A stretch of 7,803 nt of DNA from assembly GCA_002363575.1 (NCBI GenBank), contig DEWI01000006.1:1-7803 (forward strand), written 5' to 3'. Positions 1 through 6,925 of the stretch are shown here, in pieces. How positions within the stretch are numbered: the stretch's first letter is position 1; the number at the start of each line of letters is the position of its first letter. The notes under the pieces were generated by a model. That model was not told where the DNA came from and made no database searches. It saw only the letters and a program-made list of their open reading frames with translations. This stretch comes from Verrucomicrobia bacterium UBA3214 (GTDB taxonomy: Bacteria; Verrucomicrobiota; Kiritimatiellia; RFP12; UBA1067). Both the position numbers and the translations under genes were made by a program.

Positions 1-2226
1 ATCGAGTCTCGCGGGCTGCCTGCCGCGAAAGTCGTGCCGCGTCCTTCGAGGTCGTCGGGAGGCGTGCCGCCGCCTTTCATCCTCGAACAGGTGAAAAGCT
101 CCATCAAGTCGATCAAGCCCGGCACGCATCTTTCCGAACAGCAGAAGCTGGCGATCGCGCGCTACGCCGCGCTGCGCCTCATAGGCCAGAAAGGCTGGGC
201 CGACCTCGTGGCGCGGCCGGGAAGCGCGCAGTTCGTCAAAGCTTTCATGAATGATCGCGTCTGGCTTGAAGATTTCGCGTGGAGCGGAACCTTCCCGGAG
301 TCCAGCAGCGATGCATGGGCGCCGGCAAGCACGGATCCCGGCGCCGGCGCCGGCGCCATCCTCGCGCTCGAATCACTCGTATATCAGGACAAGGGGCGCT
401 GGACGGAGTTCGACGGCGCGAAATACGAAGACAACGAAGGCAGGCGCTTCATGACGGCCCTTGCGCTCAATTTCCCAGACAAGGACGAAGCGTGGCTCGC
501 AGACGTGCTTGACGCATACCGCACGACGGCGCTTTCCGGCCGGCTGCACAAATCCGCCTACACGCAGCCGGTGTGGATGTGGCGTTTCGCCACGCACCAG
601 GGCCACGGCTCCAGCAGCACCGACAACATGGCCGCGCAGCAGCGGCACCTCGATAAATTCGTCTTCATCCCGCAGCGCGAGCTTGGCGGAACTCCGTGGA
701 TGATCACATACCGCCTGAAGAACTGCTTCGGGGATTCCGTGCACGGCCCGTACTACTACAAGGCGTGGGCCACCGCGGGCGAATGGCCCAAGCGCAAGTA
801 TTCGCAGATCGTCGGCGGCGTCTGCGGCGAACTCTCGAAATTCGGCAGCGCGATATGCAATGCGCACGGCCTGCCTTCCACGACGGTGGGGCAGCCGGGC
901 CACTGCGCGTTCTCCCGCCGCCTCACCAGCGGAAAGTGGGAGATCGACTACAGCGTCACCGGCCACTCGCAGATGCACCTCTGCTTCTGGAACAAGCATC
1001 CCTGGCAATACGTCGCCGCCATCGAGAGCATGTTTGGAGCCGAGCGCGAAACGCGCCTCGCCGCCGATCGCATCCTCGCGCTCGCCACGCTGGCCGACGA
1101 AATGAAGCGCGACGACAAGACGATCGAGAAATACTACCAGTCCGCGTGCGTTGCGCACCGCGGCCACTACGGCGCATGGCACGACTACGGCGACTGGCTC
1201 ATGCGCACCGGCAAGTCCCTCGACCAGATCCGCATCTGGGTGAAAGGGTGCGCTAAAGGCCTGAAGGCCGGCCGCCAGCCTCTCTGGGACATACTCACGC
1301 CGTATTTCAAACGCGTGGCGGCGGAGAAGGGACCCGCCGCGCTGCGCGACGATCTCGTGGAATTCGCGCCGCTGCTGCGCCAGAACCCCGACAAGCTCCA
1401 GGAGGAAGCGGACTTCAAGACGAATCTCGTCGAGTGGACGGAAGCGCTCGGTTCCGACAGGCAGGCGCGCTACGACGTCCTTCGCGCAATGCTTGCGGCG
1501 CAATTCGGCACGGCGGACTATTTCTCGCAGACGATGGGCTGGGGCAGCGACTATTTCACCAAGACTTCCGACGGCGCCAAGGAGTTCAACAAGTGCCTCA
1601 ACGAGGCGCTGGCCGATTGCGCGAAATCAGGAAACGCCGCCGCCGCGTCCTCCGGAGGCAAGATCGATTTCGGCCCGCTCATCCTCTCCGCCTCGAAGAA
1701 CGGCAATCTCGGCGCCTTCCAGCAGATGGTCAAGCTCCAGAAGAAGATGGCGCCGCCGGCCGCATCCGGCCAGCCGTATGCGAAGAACGATTTCGGCGGC
1801 GAGCTTCTTTCTCCCGGCGGCATGCTCCAGACGTCTTCGACGTGCGGCTACGACCGCCCGGAGCGCTATATTTGCTGCATCGACGAGTCGGCGTGTGGCC
1901 AAGGCTCGTTCCATACCGACAGCGAAGAATCCCCGTGGGCGCTCGTCACTCTCGCGGGCCCGACGGACGTAGCGGGCATCGTCGTCGAAAATCGCTTCGG
2001 CGGAATCAATTCCTCGCGGCAAGTCCCGATAGTCGTGGAGATTTCCGCCGACAACCAGGCGTGGACGGAGGTGTTTTCCTCGGATTCGCGCCAGGATACG
2101 TACCGCATTGATTTGCGCGGGCGCTCCAACAACACTCGCTATGTGCGCGTGAAGCGCCGTCCGGGCGCGAAGAAAGAGTTCTTCCATCTCAACAAGATAC
2201 TCGTTTACGGACGCAAACTCTACTGA
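1..2226 (+). CDS. Transglutaminase-like / discoidin (F5/8 type C) domain protein, 5' end missing
   Basis: The reading frame is open from the first base, so the gene begins upstream; 741 residues are visible (numbered here from base 1). A GTG at 34 has no ribosome binding site and is probably internal. A transglutaminase-like core is seen: Cys275 in GGVCGELS, His301 in QPGHCAF and Asp316 in WEIDYS, the order and spacing expected of a Cys-His-Asp triad. A helix-rich, TPR-like middle follows (about 355-510). The C-terminus (about 600-741) looks like a discoidin or F5/8 type C beta-sandwich, with the typical FHT (637-639) and PW (645-646) elements and a strand-rich end. Discoidin domains usually bind sugars or surfaces; transglutaminase-like folds act as proteases, peptidases or cross-linkers. 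An envelope or extracellular role is inferred, but the signal peptide region is not visible. Only 48 bases separate it from the tadC-like gene. The substrate is unknown, and the triad could be structural only. Confidence 0.85.
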   Translation: MESRGLPAAKVVPRPSRSSGGVPPPFILEQVKSSIKSIKPGTHLSEQQKLAIARYAALRLIGQKGWADLVARPGSAQFVKAFMNDRVWLEDFAWSGTFPESSSDAWAPASTDPGAGAGAILALESLVYQDKGRWTEFDGAKYEDNEGRRFMTALALNFPDKDEAWLADVLDAYRTTALSGRLHKSAYTQPVWMWRFATHQGHGSSSTDNMAAQQRHLDKFVFIPQRELGGTPWMITYRLKNCFGDSVHGPYYYKAWATAGEWPKRKYSQIVGGVCGELSKFGSAICNAHGLPSTTVGQPGHCAFSRRLTSGKWEIDYSVTGHSQMHLCFWNKHPWQYVAAIESMFGAERETRLAADRILALATLADEMKRDDKTIEKYYQSACVAHRGHYGAWHDYGDWLMRTGKSLDQIRIWVKGCAKGLKAGRQPLWDILTPYFKRVAAEKGPAALRDDLVEFAPLLRQNPDKLQEEADFKTNLVEWTEALGSDRQARYDVLRAMLAAQFGTADYFSQTMGWGSDYFTKTSDGAKEFNKCLNEALADCAKSGNAAAASSGGKIDFGPLILSASKNGNLGAFQQMVKLQKKMAPPAASGQPYAKNDFGGELLSPGGMLQTSSTCGYDRPERYICCIDESACGQGSFHTDSEESPWALVTLAGPTDVAGIVVENRFGGINSSRQVPIVVEISADNQAWTEVFSSDSRQDTYRIDLRGRSNNTRYVRVKRRPGAKKEFFHLNKILVYGRKLY
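338..357. repeat. Short CCGGCG tandem repeat inside the first gene
   Basis: Three and one-third head-to-tail copies of the hexamer CCGGCG are seen. They encode a Pro-Gly-Ala-Gly-Ala-Gly-Ala stretch in the N-terminal part of the transglutaminase/discoidin protein. This is probably a low-complexity linker and a possible slippage site; the repeat unit is a multiple of three, so length changes would stay in frame. Confidence 0.6.
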
Positions 2227-2263
2227 GCAGGCGCCGCGCGCATCGCGCTCTGCAACCGCACTT

Positions 2264-2269
2264 GAGGAG
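2264..2269 (+). promoter_or_regulatory. Ribosome binding site deciding the TTG start of the tadC-like gene
   Basis: GAGGAG lies five bases upstream of the TTG at 2275. The next in-frame candidates (TTG at 2287 and ATG at 2308) have no comparable site, and starting at 2308 would remove part of the first membrane helix. The site therefore supports a non-ATG start. Confidence 0.7.
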
Positions 2270-2274
2270 ACGAC

Positions 2275-3201
2275 TTGGAAACCGGTTTGAATACATTGAC
2301 GTTGGCGATGACGGCGGCGTGGGCGCTCGCCGCCGCCGCGCTCGCCGCCTACGCCGCGCTCGTCGCCAGCGAAGTCACCTACGTGACGCTGGCGGACGGC
2401 AGAAAGCAGGCGCGCGCGCTTCCGCTCGTCTTCAAGCTGCTGCTGCCTTTCGCGGGGAATTTCGACAGGATGTTTTCGCGCCCCGCATTCGAGCCGAGGA
2501 TCGAGCGCATCGACAAGATGCTCGTAAGCGCGGGTTTCGAAGGATTGCTGAACGGCAAGGAATTTCTCGCGCTCAAGATACTCGTGCCGGTCGTCATGGG
2601 CGCGCTGTGGAGCCTGGTGATGCTTGCCGTCGCCGCGCTGCTCGGCGATTCGGTGATCGGCGACGCCATAATCCCGCTTTGCATGATGGGATTCGCGCTT
2701 TTCTGGCTGCAGCCGGGCATGTGGCTGAAAGGCGCGTTGAAGCGCCGGCATTTCGCGATCATGAAAGCCCTGCCGTTCGTCCTCGACGTCCTGACTCTCT
2801 CCGTGGAAGCGGGCATGGACTTCATAAGCGCGCTCCAGCGGAATTGCCAGACGCGCAAGATGGACGCGCTCAATGAAGAGCTGCTTCGCATGACCAAGGA
2901 GATACAGGTCGGGCTGTCGCGGCGCGAAGCGCTCAAGCGCATGGCCGATCGCGTAGGCCAGCCGGATCTTCGCGGCGTATCCTTCGCGCTTATACAGGCC
3001 GACGAGCTTGGCGTTTCCATCGGCTCGATATTGCGCATACAGTCCGAGCAGCTTCGCGCGCGGCGCTTCGACCGCGCGGAGAAGCTGGCGAACGAGGCGC
3101 CTACGAAGATGCTGTTCCCGTTGATGCTCTGCATCTTCCCGGCGGTGTTCATCATACTTCTCGTGCCCGTGCTCACGCAGGCGATGCAGGGGCTTTTCTG
3201 A
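2275..3201 (+). CDS. tadC: TadC-type inner-membrane platform protein (T2SS GspF/TadC family)
   Basis: This 308-residue protein has the size and layout of TadC. There is a hydrophobic helix near the N-terminus (about 8-33), a helix pair (about 102-146), a cytoplasmic T2SSF domain (about 163-278) and a final helix pair region (about 279-301). The T2SSF domain carries the family pattern: VLDVLTLSVEAGMDFISALQ, then a GLSRREALKRMADR segment, then LIQADELGVSIGSILR. The ending, EAPTKMLFPLMLCIFPAVF, is the TadC style rather than the GspF one. By family knowledge, TadB and TadC form the membrane platform on which the TadA ATPase drives assembly of a Tad (Flp-type) pilus or secretion fibre. No TadA, TadB or pilin gene is in the window; they would be expected upstream. 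The start is TTG at 2275. Of 16 Ile codons, 8 are ATA and 8 ATC. TadB is the main alternative identity, since both carry T2SSF. Confidence 0.88.
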   Translation: METGLNTLTLAMTAAWALAAAALAAYAALVASEVTYVTLADGRKQARALPLVFKLLLPFAGNFDRMFSRPAFEPRIERIDKMLVSAGFEGLLNGKEFLALKILVPVVMGALWSLVMLAVAALLGDSVIGDAIIPLCMMGFALFWLQPGMWLKGALKRRHFAIMKALPFVLDVLTLSVEAGMDFISALQRNCQTRKMDALNEELLRMTKEIQVGLSRREALKRMADRVGQPDLRGVSFALIQADELGVSIGSILRIQSEQLRARRFDRAEKLANEAPTKMLFPLMLCIFPAVFIILLVPVLTQAMQGLF

Positions 3202-3309
3202 AAACGCCCGCGCCCGGCGCCCTGCCAAATGCGACAGTCCTTCGATCATGAGCATGGACGACCAGTTCCCCGCCTGCAACAAACAATCCAACATATACGG
3301 ACAAGCGTT
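3202..3309 (+). other. Intergenic region between the tadC-like and FHA genes
   Basis: This 108-base gap is the longest in the window. Its first part is GC-rich and its last 40 bases are AT-richer. A small imperfect hairpin spans the tadC stop codon (3190-3197 with 3201-3209, one bulge), but no T-run follows, so it is not a standard terminator. There is no convincing -35/-10 pair; a CATATA-like hexamer near 3293 is too weak to call a promoter. If the FHA gene used the ATG at 3229, most of this gap would be coding. Confidence 0.4.
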
Positions 3310-4764
3310 ATGGCAAAGCGACCGCAAATATTGATCATGACCGGCGAGAACGCCGGACGCCGCCTCGATATTCCGGACAGCGGCTTGCGCCTCGGACGCT
3401 CCAGCTCGAACGATATCCAGCTGAACGACGAAGAGCTTTCGCGCAACCACTGCCTCTTCGAGCCTTCTGGGAAATGCGACGTGAGCATCATCGATCTTGC
3501 AAGCGCGAACGGCACGTTCGTGAACGGCGAGGCGCTCGGCGCAGAGCCGCGCGTCCTGAAGCCGGGCGATGAAATCGGTGCCGGCACGACTACGCTGCTC
3601 GTCGTCGAGGCGGGTTCGGACGCGACGCCGCTTGCCGCGAAGCCGCCTCTCGCATCGAGTTTCGAAAAGCCCGCCGCGCCCCAGGCGCCGGCCGAGCCGC
3701 GGCGCGCCCATGACGCCGGCGCGCCGCACGGCCCGGTAGATCTCGGCCTCGACGGGAAGAGCGTCGCGGCAGTGCCGCAAGCGGAGGCGTCGCGCAAAGC
3801 CGTCGGCCGCACGAATATCATCTGGGCGATCGTGGCGCTTTTGATCGTTGGCGCTATCGCGCTCGTCCTCGTCATGCCGCCGCCGGAAGCCTCCGGCCAG
3901 CTCGACGCCGCGGCCGCAGGGCGCGGCGCGCGCGCGGCTTCGCCCGTCTGCGAGCTGCGTTACGAGAGGATCGATGCGGATACCTCGCATATCATGCGCT
4001 CGTTCGTCACGATTTCGCAGGATGGCACGATCGACGCGCAGTACAACGACGTCCCGCAGGAAAAGCGCCATTTCAACAAGCGCGAGACTCTTTCCGCGGA
4101 CGGCCGCAAGCGCCTGGCGGAGATATTCGACGATTCCGGATGGCGCTCGCTTGCCGCGGTCTATTCAGGCTCGCGCGCATCCGAAGAAAACCGCCTGAAG
4201 AGTTGGCGGATATGCGCCATAGATTCGGGGGGCGTGCGCGAATGCCGCGTGGAGAACTGCCCGGAGCCGGCGGCGTTTCGCAAAGTGCGCGAAGCGCTCG
4301 AGGCGCTTCTCAATACGGAGTTGAAGAGCTGGGACATGATACTCTCGCGCGACGAACTCGTGGCGCGCGCGACGGAAAGCGAGCAGCTCGCAGACCAGAA
4401 ATGGGAAGAGCGCAACGTCCAGAACGGCAATATCGCCCGCGCGATCTACGAATACCGCCTCGCCTGCAACTATCTGCAATCCTTTGAATCGACAGACCAG
4501 AAACGCCGTTGCGAAGAAAAGTGCGGCAAAGCCGTCCGCGAACTCAACGAGCGCTATCGCGAGAAGAAGTTCATCGTCGATCGCGCGATGAAAATCGAGA
4601 ACTGGACCGAGGCGCGCAACGCCCTTCGCGAGATACTAGAGATGCTGCCGCTCGAATTCATGCCCGGCCAGGACGATCCGCGGCATACCGAGGCCAAGGC
4701 GGCGTTGATCGATGTGGAACGCAGGCTCGATCCTCGCAAACGCAGGAAAGGAGGCAGGAAATGA
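3310..4764 (+). CDS. FHA domain, transmembrane protein with extracytoplasmic helical tail
   Basis: The protein is 484 residues long from the ATG at 3310. An N-terminal FHA domain (about 5-100) shows the phosphothreonine-binding signature: LGRSS at 28-32, SRNH at 44-47 and NGTFVNG at 67-73. A Pro/Ala-rich linker follows, then one membrane helix (about 170-190), so the FHA domain should be cytoplasmic and the rest outside. The outer part has a Cys-containing alpha/beta segment (about 211-345; its strand-then-LSADGRKRL layout recalls small DUF6438-like domains, a weak impression). It ends in a TPR-like helical tail (about 348-475) and a basic C-terminus. The upstream in-frame ATG at 3229 would add 27 residues that the FHA fold does not need; neither start has a strong ribosome binding site. 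FHA proteins are common near Tad and other secretion loci, where they read Ser/Thr kinase signals. The stop overlaps the next gene by ATGA, implying coupled translation. The kinase and ligand are not visible. Confidence 0.87.
   Translation: MAKRPQILIMTGENAGRRLDIPDSGLRLGRSSSNDIQLNDEELSRNHCLFEPSGKCDVSIIDLASANGTFVNGEALGAEPRVLKPGDEIGAGTTTLLVVEAGSDATPLAAKPPLASSFEKPAAPQAPAEPRRAHDAGAPHGPVDLGLDGKSVAAVPQAEASRKAVGRTNIIWAIVALLIVGAIALVLVMPPPEASGQLDAAAAGRGARAASPVCELRYERIDADTSHIMRSFVTISQDGTIDAQYNDVPQEKRHFNKRETLSADGRKRLAEIFDDSGWRSLAAVYSGSRASEENRLKSWRICAIDSGGVRECRVENCPEPAAFRKVREALEALLNTELKSWDMILSRDELVARATESEQLADQKWEERNVQNGNIARAIYEYRLACNYLQSFESTDQKRRCEEKCGKAVRELNERYREKKFIVDRAMKIENWTEARNALREILEMLPLEFMPGQDDPRHTEAKAALIDVERRLDPRKRRKGGRK
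4748..4754 (+). promoter_or_regulatory. Strong ribosome binding site of the PEGA gene
   Basis: AAGGAGG sits six bases before the ATG at 4761, inside the last codons of the FHA gene. It fixes the PEGA start at 4761 rather than at an open upstream frame beginning at 4509, which would lie almost entirely within the FHA gene. Confidence 0.85.
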
Positions 4765-6086
4765 GATTTGCCGCCAAGACGCTGTGTGCCGCGCTGGCCG
4801 TCGCCGCCGCCATGTGCTCGTTCGCGGAGAAACGCGAGCATTCCATCCGCGCGGACTTCGCAAGTCAGCTGGAGGACGTGACGGTGTTCATCGATGGCGC
4901 GCGCGCCGGCGCTACGCCCCTCACGCTTTTCTCGCTCGAGCCGGGCGCGCATCACGCGCGCTATGAAAAGGATGGCTATGAAAGCGCCGATGATTTCTTC
5001 AGCATCCTTCCGGAGATGACGCATATCGAGCGCCATGCCGTCCTCGAACCCGTCAAAGGCCTGCTGCTTGTCACGACGGATCCCGCAGGATGCGACGTTT
5101 CGCTCGACGGGCTTTCGCTAGGCGACACGCCGCGGCTGATAACGTCGCTGGACGCGCGCGGAACATATCGCCTGCTGCTCAAGAAGGCCGGGTACCAGAG
5201 CCGCACCGTGGAAGTGCGCTTCAACGGTCGCGAGCCGCTCGTCAGGCATGAAAGGATGATACGCGATTCCGGGGTCGTCACCGTGGAGAGCGAACCCGCG
5301 GGCGCGCAGATATTCGTTAACGGTTTGCAGCGCGGCGTTTCGCCTCTCACGCTCTCGGATATTCCCAAGGGGCGCGCGAAGCTCAGAATCGAGAAGGCGG
5401 GCTACCTGCCGCAGACGAGGGAAATCGTAATCGCCGCCGGCGACGAGCAGAATGTCAGAGTCGTTTTGGAGGGCGAGCCTGGCTCGCTCTATCTGACATC
5501 CGTTCCGCAGGGCGCGCGTTTCTACATCGACGGCAAGCCGCACGGCCCCGGCCCGCATACGCTTTCGCCGTTCCCGGCGGGCAAGCACAGCGTGCGCGCG
5601 GAGCTGGATGGCTATGGCGTCGTCACGCGCGAAATCTCGATCGGTCTCGGGGAGTCTGTGAGCGAGGAATTCCGTCTGGAGAGCATTCGCGGGCGCTTGG
5701 AGGTGAGAACCGTGCCGTCCGGCGCGCTTGTCATCGTCGATGGACGCGCCGTAGGGACGACTAAGGGGGGCGAGTCGCCGACAGATCGCAGCGACGTGCT
5801 GACGATCGAAAATCTCGATGTCGGCGAACATACGGTCGTCGTGCGCAAGGACGGATACGGCGAAGTCGTTTACCATCCCGTCGTGGAGAATTCGAGCACC
5901 GCGCAGCTCAGCGCGCGGCTCAAGAGGGTGTTCAAGCCGAATATCCGCTTGACCACTCCGACGGGCGTTTATTCCGGCGTCTATGTCGATAGCACTCCCG
6001 ATACGTTCACGATCGAAGTCTCGATGGGCATAACGCGCGCATTCCGCCGCGAGGATATATTGAAGGCCGAGCCGATCGGCGATTGA
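4761..6086 (+). CDS. Secreted protein of five PEGA-like repeats with a small C-terminal domain
   Basis: The 441-residue product starts with a clear Sec signal peptide: positive Arg2 and Lys6, a hydrophobic core to about Met18, and a likely cleavage after Ala22 (Ser-Phe-Ala). Cys19 is not in a lipobox because Met precedes it, so a soluble periplasmic or surface protein is expected. Five PEGA-like units follow, at about 29-96, 98-170, 171-240, 241-309 and 310-390. Each has a VxVDG/VxIDG hairpin, a Pro-Leu/Thr-Leu strand and a KxGY/DGY turn; the first is the most diverged, and the fifth has an extra loop near 335-348. Residues 392-441 form a separate beta-rich unit (TPTGVYSGVYVDSTPDTF). PEGA domains are thought to bind proteins or glycans of the envelope. 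ATGA overlap with the FHA gene and nearness to tadC suggest a joint role, perhaps anchoring or sensing for the Tad apparatus. That role is inferred. Confidence 0.88.
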   Translation: MRFAAKTLCAALAVAAAMCSFAEKREHSIRADFASQLEDVTVFIDGARAGATPLTLFSLEPGAHHARYEKDGYESADDFFSILPEMTHIERHAVLEPVKGLLLVTTDPAGCDVSLDGLSLGDTPRLITSLDARGTYRLLLKKAGYQSRTVEVRFNGREPLVRHERMIRDSGVVTVESEPAGAQIFVNGLQRGVSPLTLSDIPKGRAKLRIEKAGYLPQTREIVIAAGDEQNVRVVLEGEPGSLYLTSVPQGARFYIDGKPHGPGPHTLSPFPAGKHSVRAELDGYGVVTREISIGLGESVSEEFRLESIRGRLEVRTVPSGALVIVDGRAVGTTKGGESPTDRSDVLTIENLDVGEHTVVVRKDGYGEVVYHPVVENSSTAQLSARLKRVFKPNIRLTTPTGVYSGVYVDSTPDTFTIEVSMGITRAFRREDILKAEPIGD

Positions 6087-6168
6087 AAAGGCGCATTGCG
6101 GATCCGTCCGCCGCGAGGAGCGAGGCCGCCTCTCGCGGGGCAGCGGCGAACGGGGAAAGCGGAATTGC
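6087..6168 (+). other. Spacer with GC-rich hairpin between the PEGA gene and tlyA
   Basis: The 82-base spacer contains an inverted repeat: CCGCGAG (6111-6117) pairs with CTCGCGG (6132-6138), and an inner AGG (6123-6125) can pair with CCT (6129-6131). No T-run follows, so it does not look like an intrinsic terminator; it may be an mRNA structure ahead of tlyA. No clear promoter is visible. Confidence 0.35.
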
Positions 6169-6915
6169 ATGACAGCGGCGACGAGACTTGACGTGGAGAT
6201 GGCCTCCAGAGGGCTTGCGCAGAGCCGTGCGCAAGCGCAGGCGCTCATTCTCGCCGGGAAAGTCCGCGTCGGCGGGCAGGTTGAGACAAAGGCGTCGCGC
6301 AAAGTAGATGCCGCTTCGCAGATCGAAGTCGCCGCGCCGCCGCGTTTCGTTTCGCGCGGCGGCGAAAAGCTCGAAGGCGCCTTCGAGCTGTGGGCGGACG
6401 CGCTGGACGCCGCCGGGCGCGTCTGCCTCGATGTCGGCTCGTCAACAGGCGGTTTCACCGATTGCCTCCTGCAGCATGGCGCCGCGCGCGTCATGGCCGT
6501 CGATGTCGGCACGAATCAGCTGGTGTATTCGCTGCGCGTCGATCCTCGCGTCTGGGTGAAGGAGAATTTCAACGCCCGCTACATGACCGCCTCCGATCTC
6601 CCGGAGACTCCGGAAGTGGCCGTCACGGATGTTTCGTTCATCTCGCTCAAGCTCATTCTGCCGCCGATCGCGTCCGTCATCGCGCCCGGCGGGAGGATAG
6701 TCGCGCTGATCAAGCCACAGTTCGAAGTCGGCAAAGGCAAGGCGCCGGGCGGCTACGTGGCCGACGAGGCGCTGCGCATCGCCGCGCGTGACGAGATCGT
6801 CCGTTTCGCCAAAGAAGAATTGCGCTTCGAGCTTCTCGGGCTGGCGCAGTCGCCGATCCTCGGGCGCGAAAAGGGCAATGTCGAATACCTCTCCCTCTGG
6901 AGAAAACCGTCTTGA
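6169..6915 (+). CDS. tlyA: TlyA family rRNA 2'-O-methyltransferase
   Basis: The 248-residue length is typical of the family. An S4 RNA-binding domain (about 4-60: RLDVEMASRG, then AGKVRVGGQ) is followed by the family's VSRGGEKLEGAF linker and an FtsJ/RrmJ-like Rossmann methyltransferase domain. The SAM-binding motif is DVGSSTGGFTD at 88-98, with acidic Asp112 at the end of the next strand. The K-D-K-E catalytic tetrad is intact: Lys67, Asp154 (TDVSFISL), Lys182 (LIKPQFE) and Glu239 (GNVEYLSL). TlyA enzymes methylate ribose 2'-OH of cytidines in 16S and/or 23S rRNA and are linked to capreomycin sensitivity; some members are annotated as haemolysins. The ATG at 6169 gives the normal N-terminus, with only weak purine-rich sites (GGGGA at 6152, CGGA at 6160). 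The downstream nuclease gene begins 10 bases after the stop. One- versus two-subunit rRNA targeting cannot be told from the sequence alone. Confidence 0.95.
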   Translation: MTAATRLDVEMASRGLAQSRAQAQALILAGKVRVGGQVETKASRKVDAASQIEVAAPPRFVSRGGEKLEGAFELWADALDAAGRVCLDVGSSTGGFTDCLLQHGAARVMAVDVGTNQLVYSLRVDPRVWVKENFNARYMTASDLPETPEVAVTDVSFISLKLILPPIASVIAPGGRIVALIKPQFEVGKGKAPGGYVADEALRIAARDEIVRFAKEELRFELLGLAQSPILGREKGNVEYLSLWRKPS

Positions 6916-6918
6916 GGA
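6914..6918 (+). promoter_or_regulatory. Ribosome binding site of the NYN nuclease gene, overlapping the tlyA stop
   Basis: GAGGA begins within the TGA stop of tlyA and lies seven bases before the ATG at 6926. It supports that start over an upstream in-frame ATG at 6788 inside tlyA, and suggests translational coupling of the two genes. Confidence 0.7.
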
Positions 6919-6925
6919 TAATGCA

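Noticed and set aside
34..36. GTG at 34 as the true start of the first gene
   Set aside because: There is no ribosome binding site before it and the frame is open to the window edge; the gene most likely starts outside.
373..1503. Open frame on the - strand of 376 codons
   Set aside because: It lies wholly inside the transglutaminase/discoidin gene, with no domain and no ribosome binding site of note; a shadow frame.
1627..4071. Very long open frame on the - strand (814 codons)
   Set aside because: It runs opposite to three well-supported genes, has an arginine/histidine-rich composition with no recognisable domain, and is the usual by-product of GC-rich codon bias.
4509..4760. Upstream extension of the PEGA gene to an ATG at 4509
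   Set aside because: It would overlap the FHA gene by 250 bases and bury the signal peptide and the strong ribosome binding site at 4748-4754.
4797..4826. Lipoprotein signal in the PEGA protein (Cys19)
   Set aside because: Met18 occupies the position before Cys, where Ala, Gly or Ser is needed; cleavage after Ala22 by signal peptidase I fits better.
5118..6512. Open frame on the - strand of 464 codons
   Set aside because: It is antisense to the PEGA gene and tlyA, both clearly real, and its translation is low-complexity and Arg-rich.
6788..6925. Upstream extension of the nuclease gene to an ATG at 6788
   Set aside because: It lies inside tlyA, adds residues with no fold, and the GAGGA site fits the ATG at 6926.
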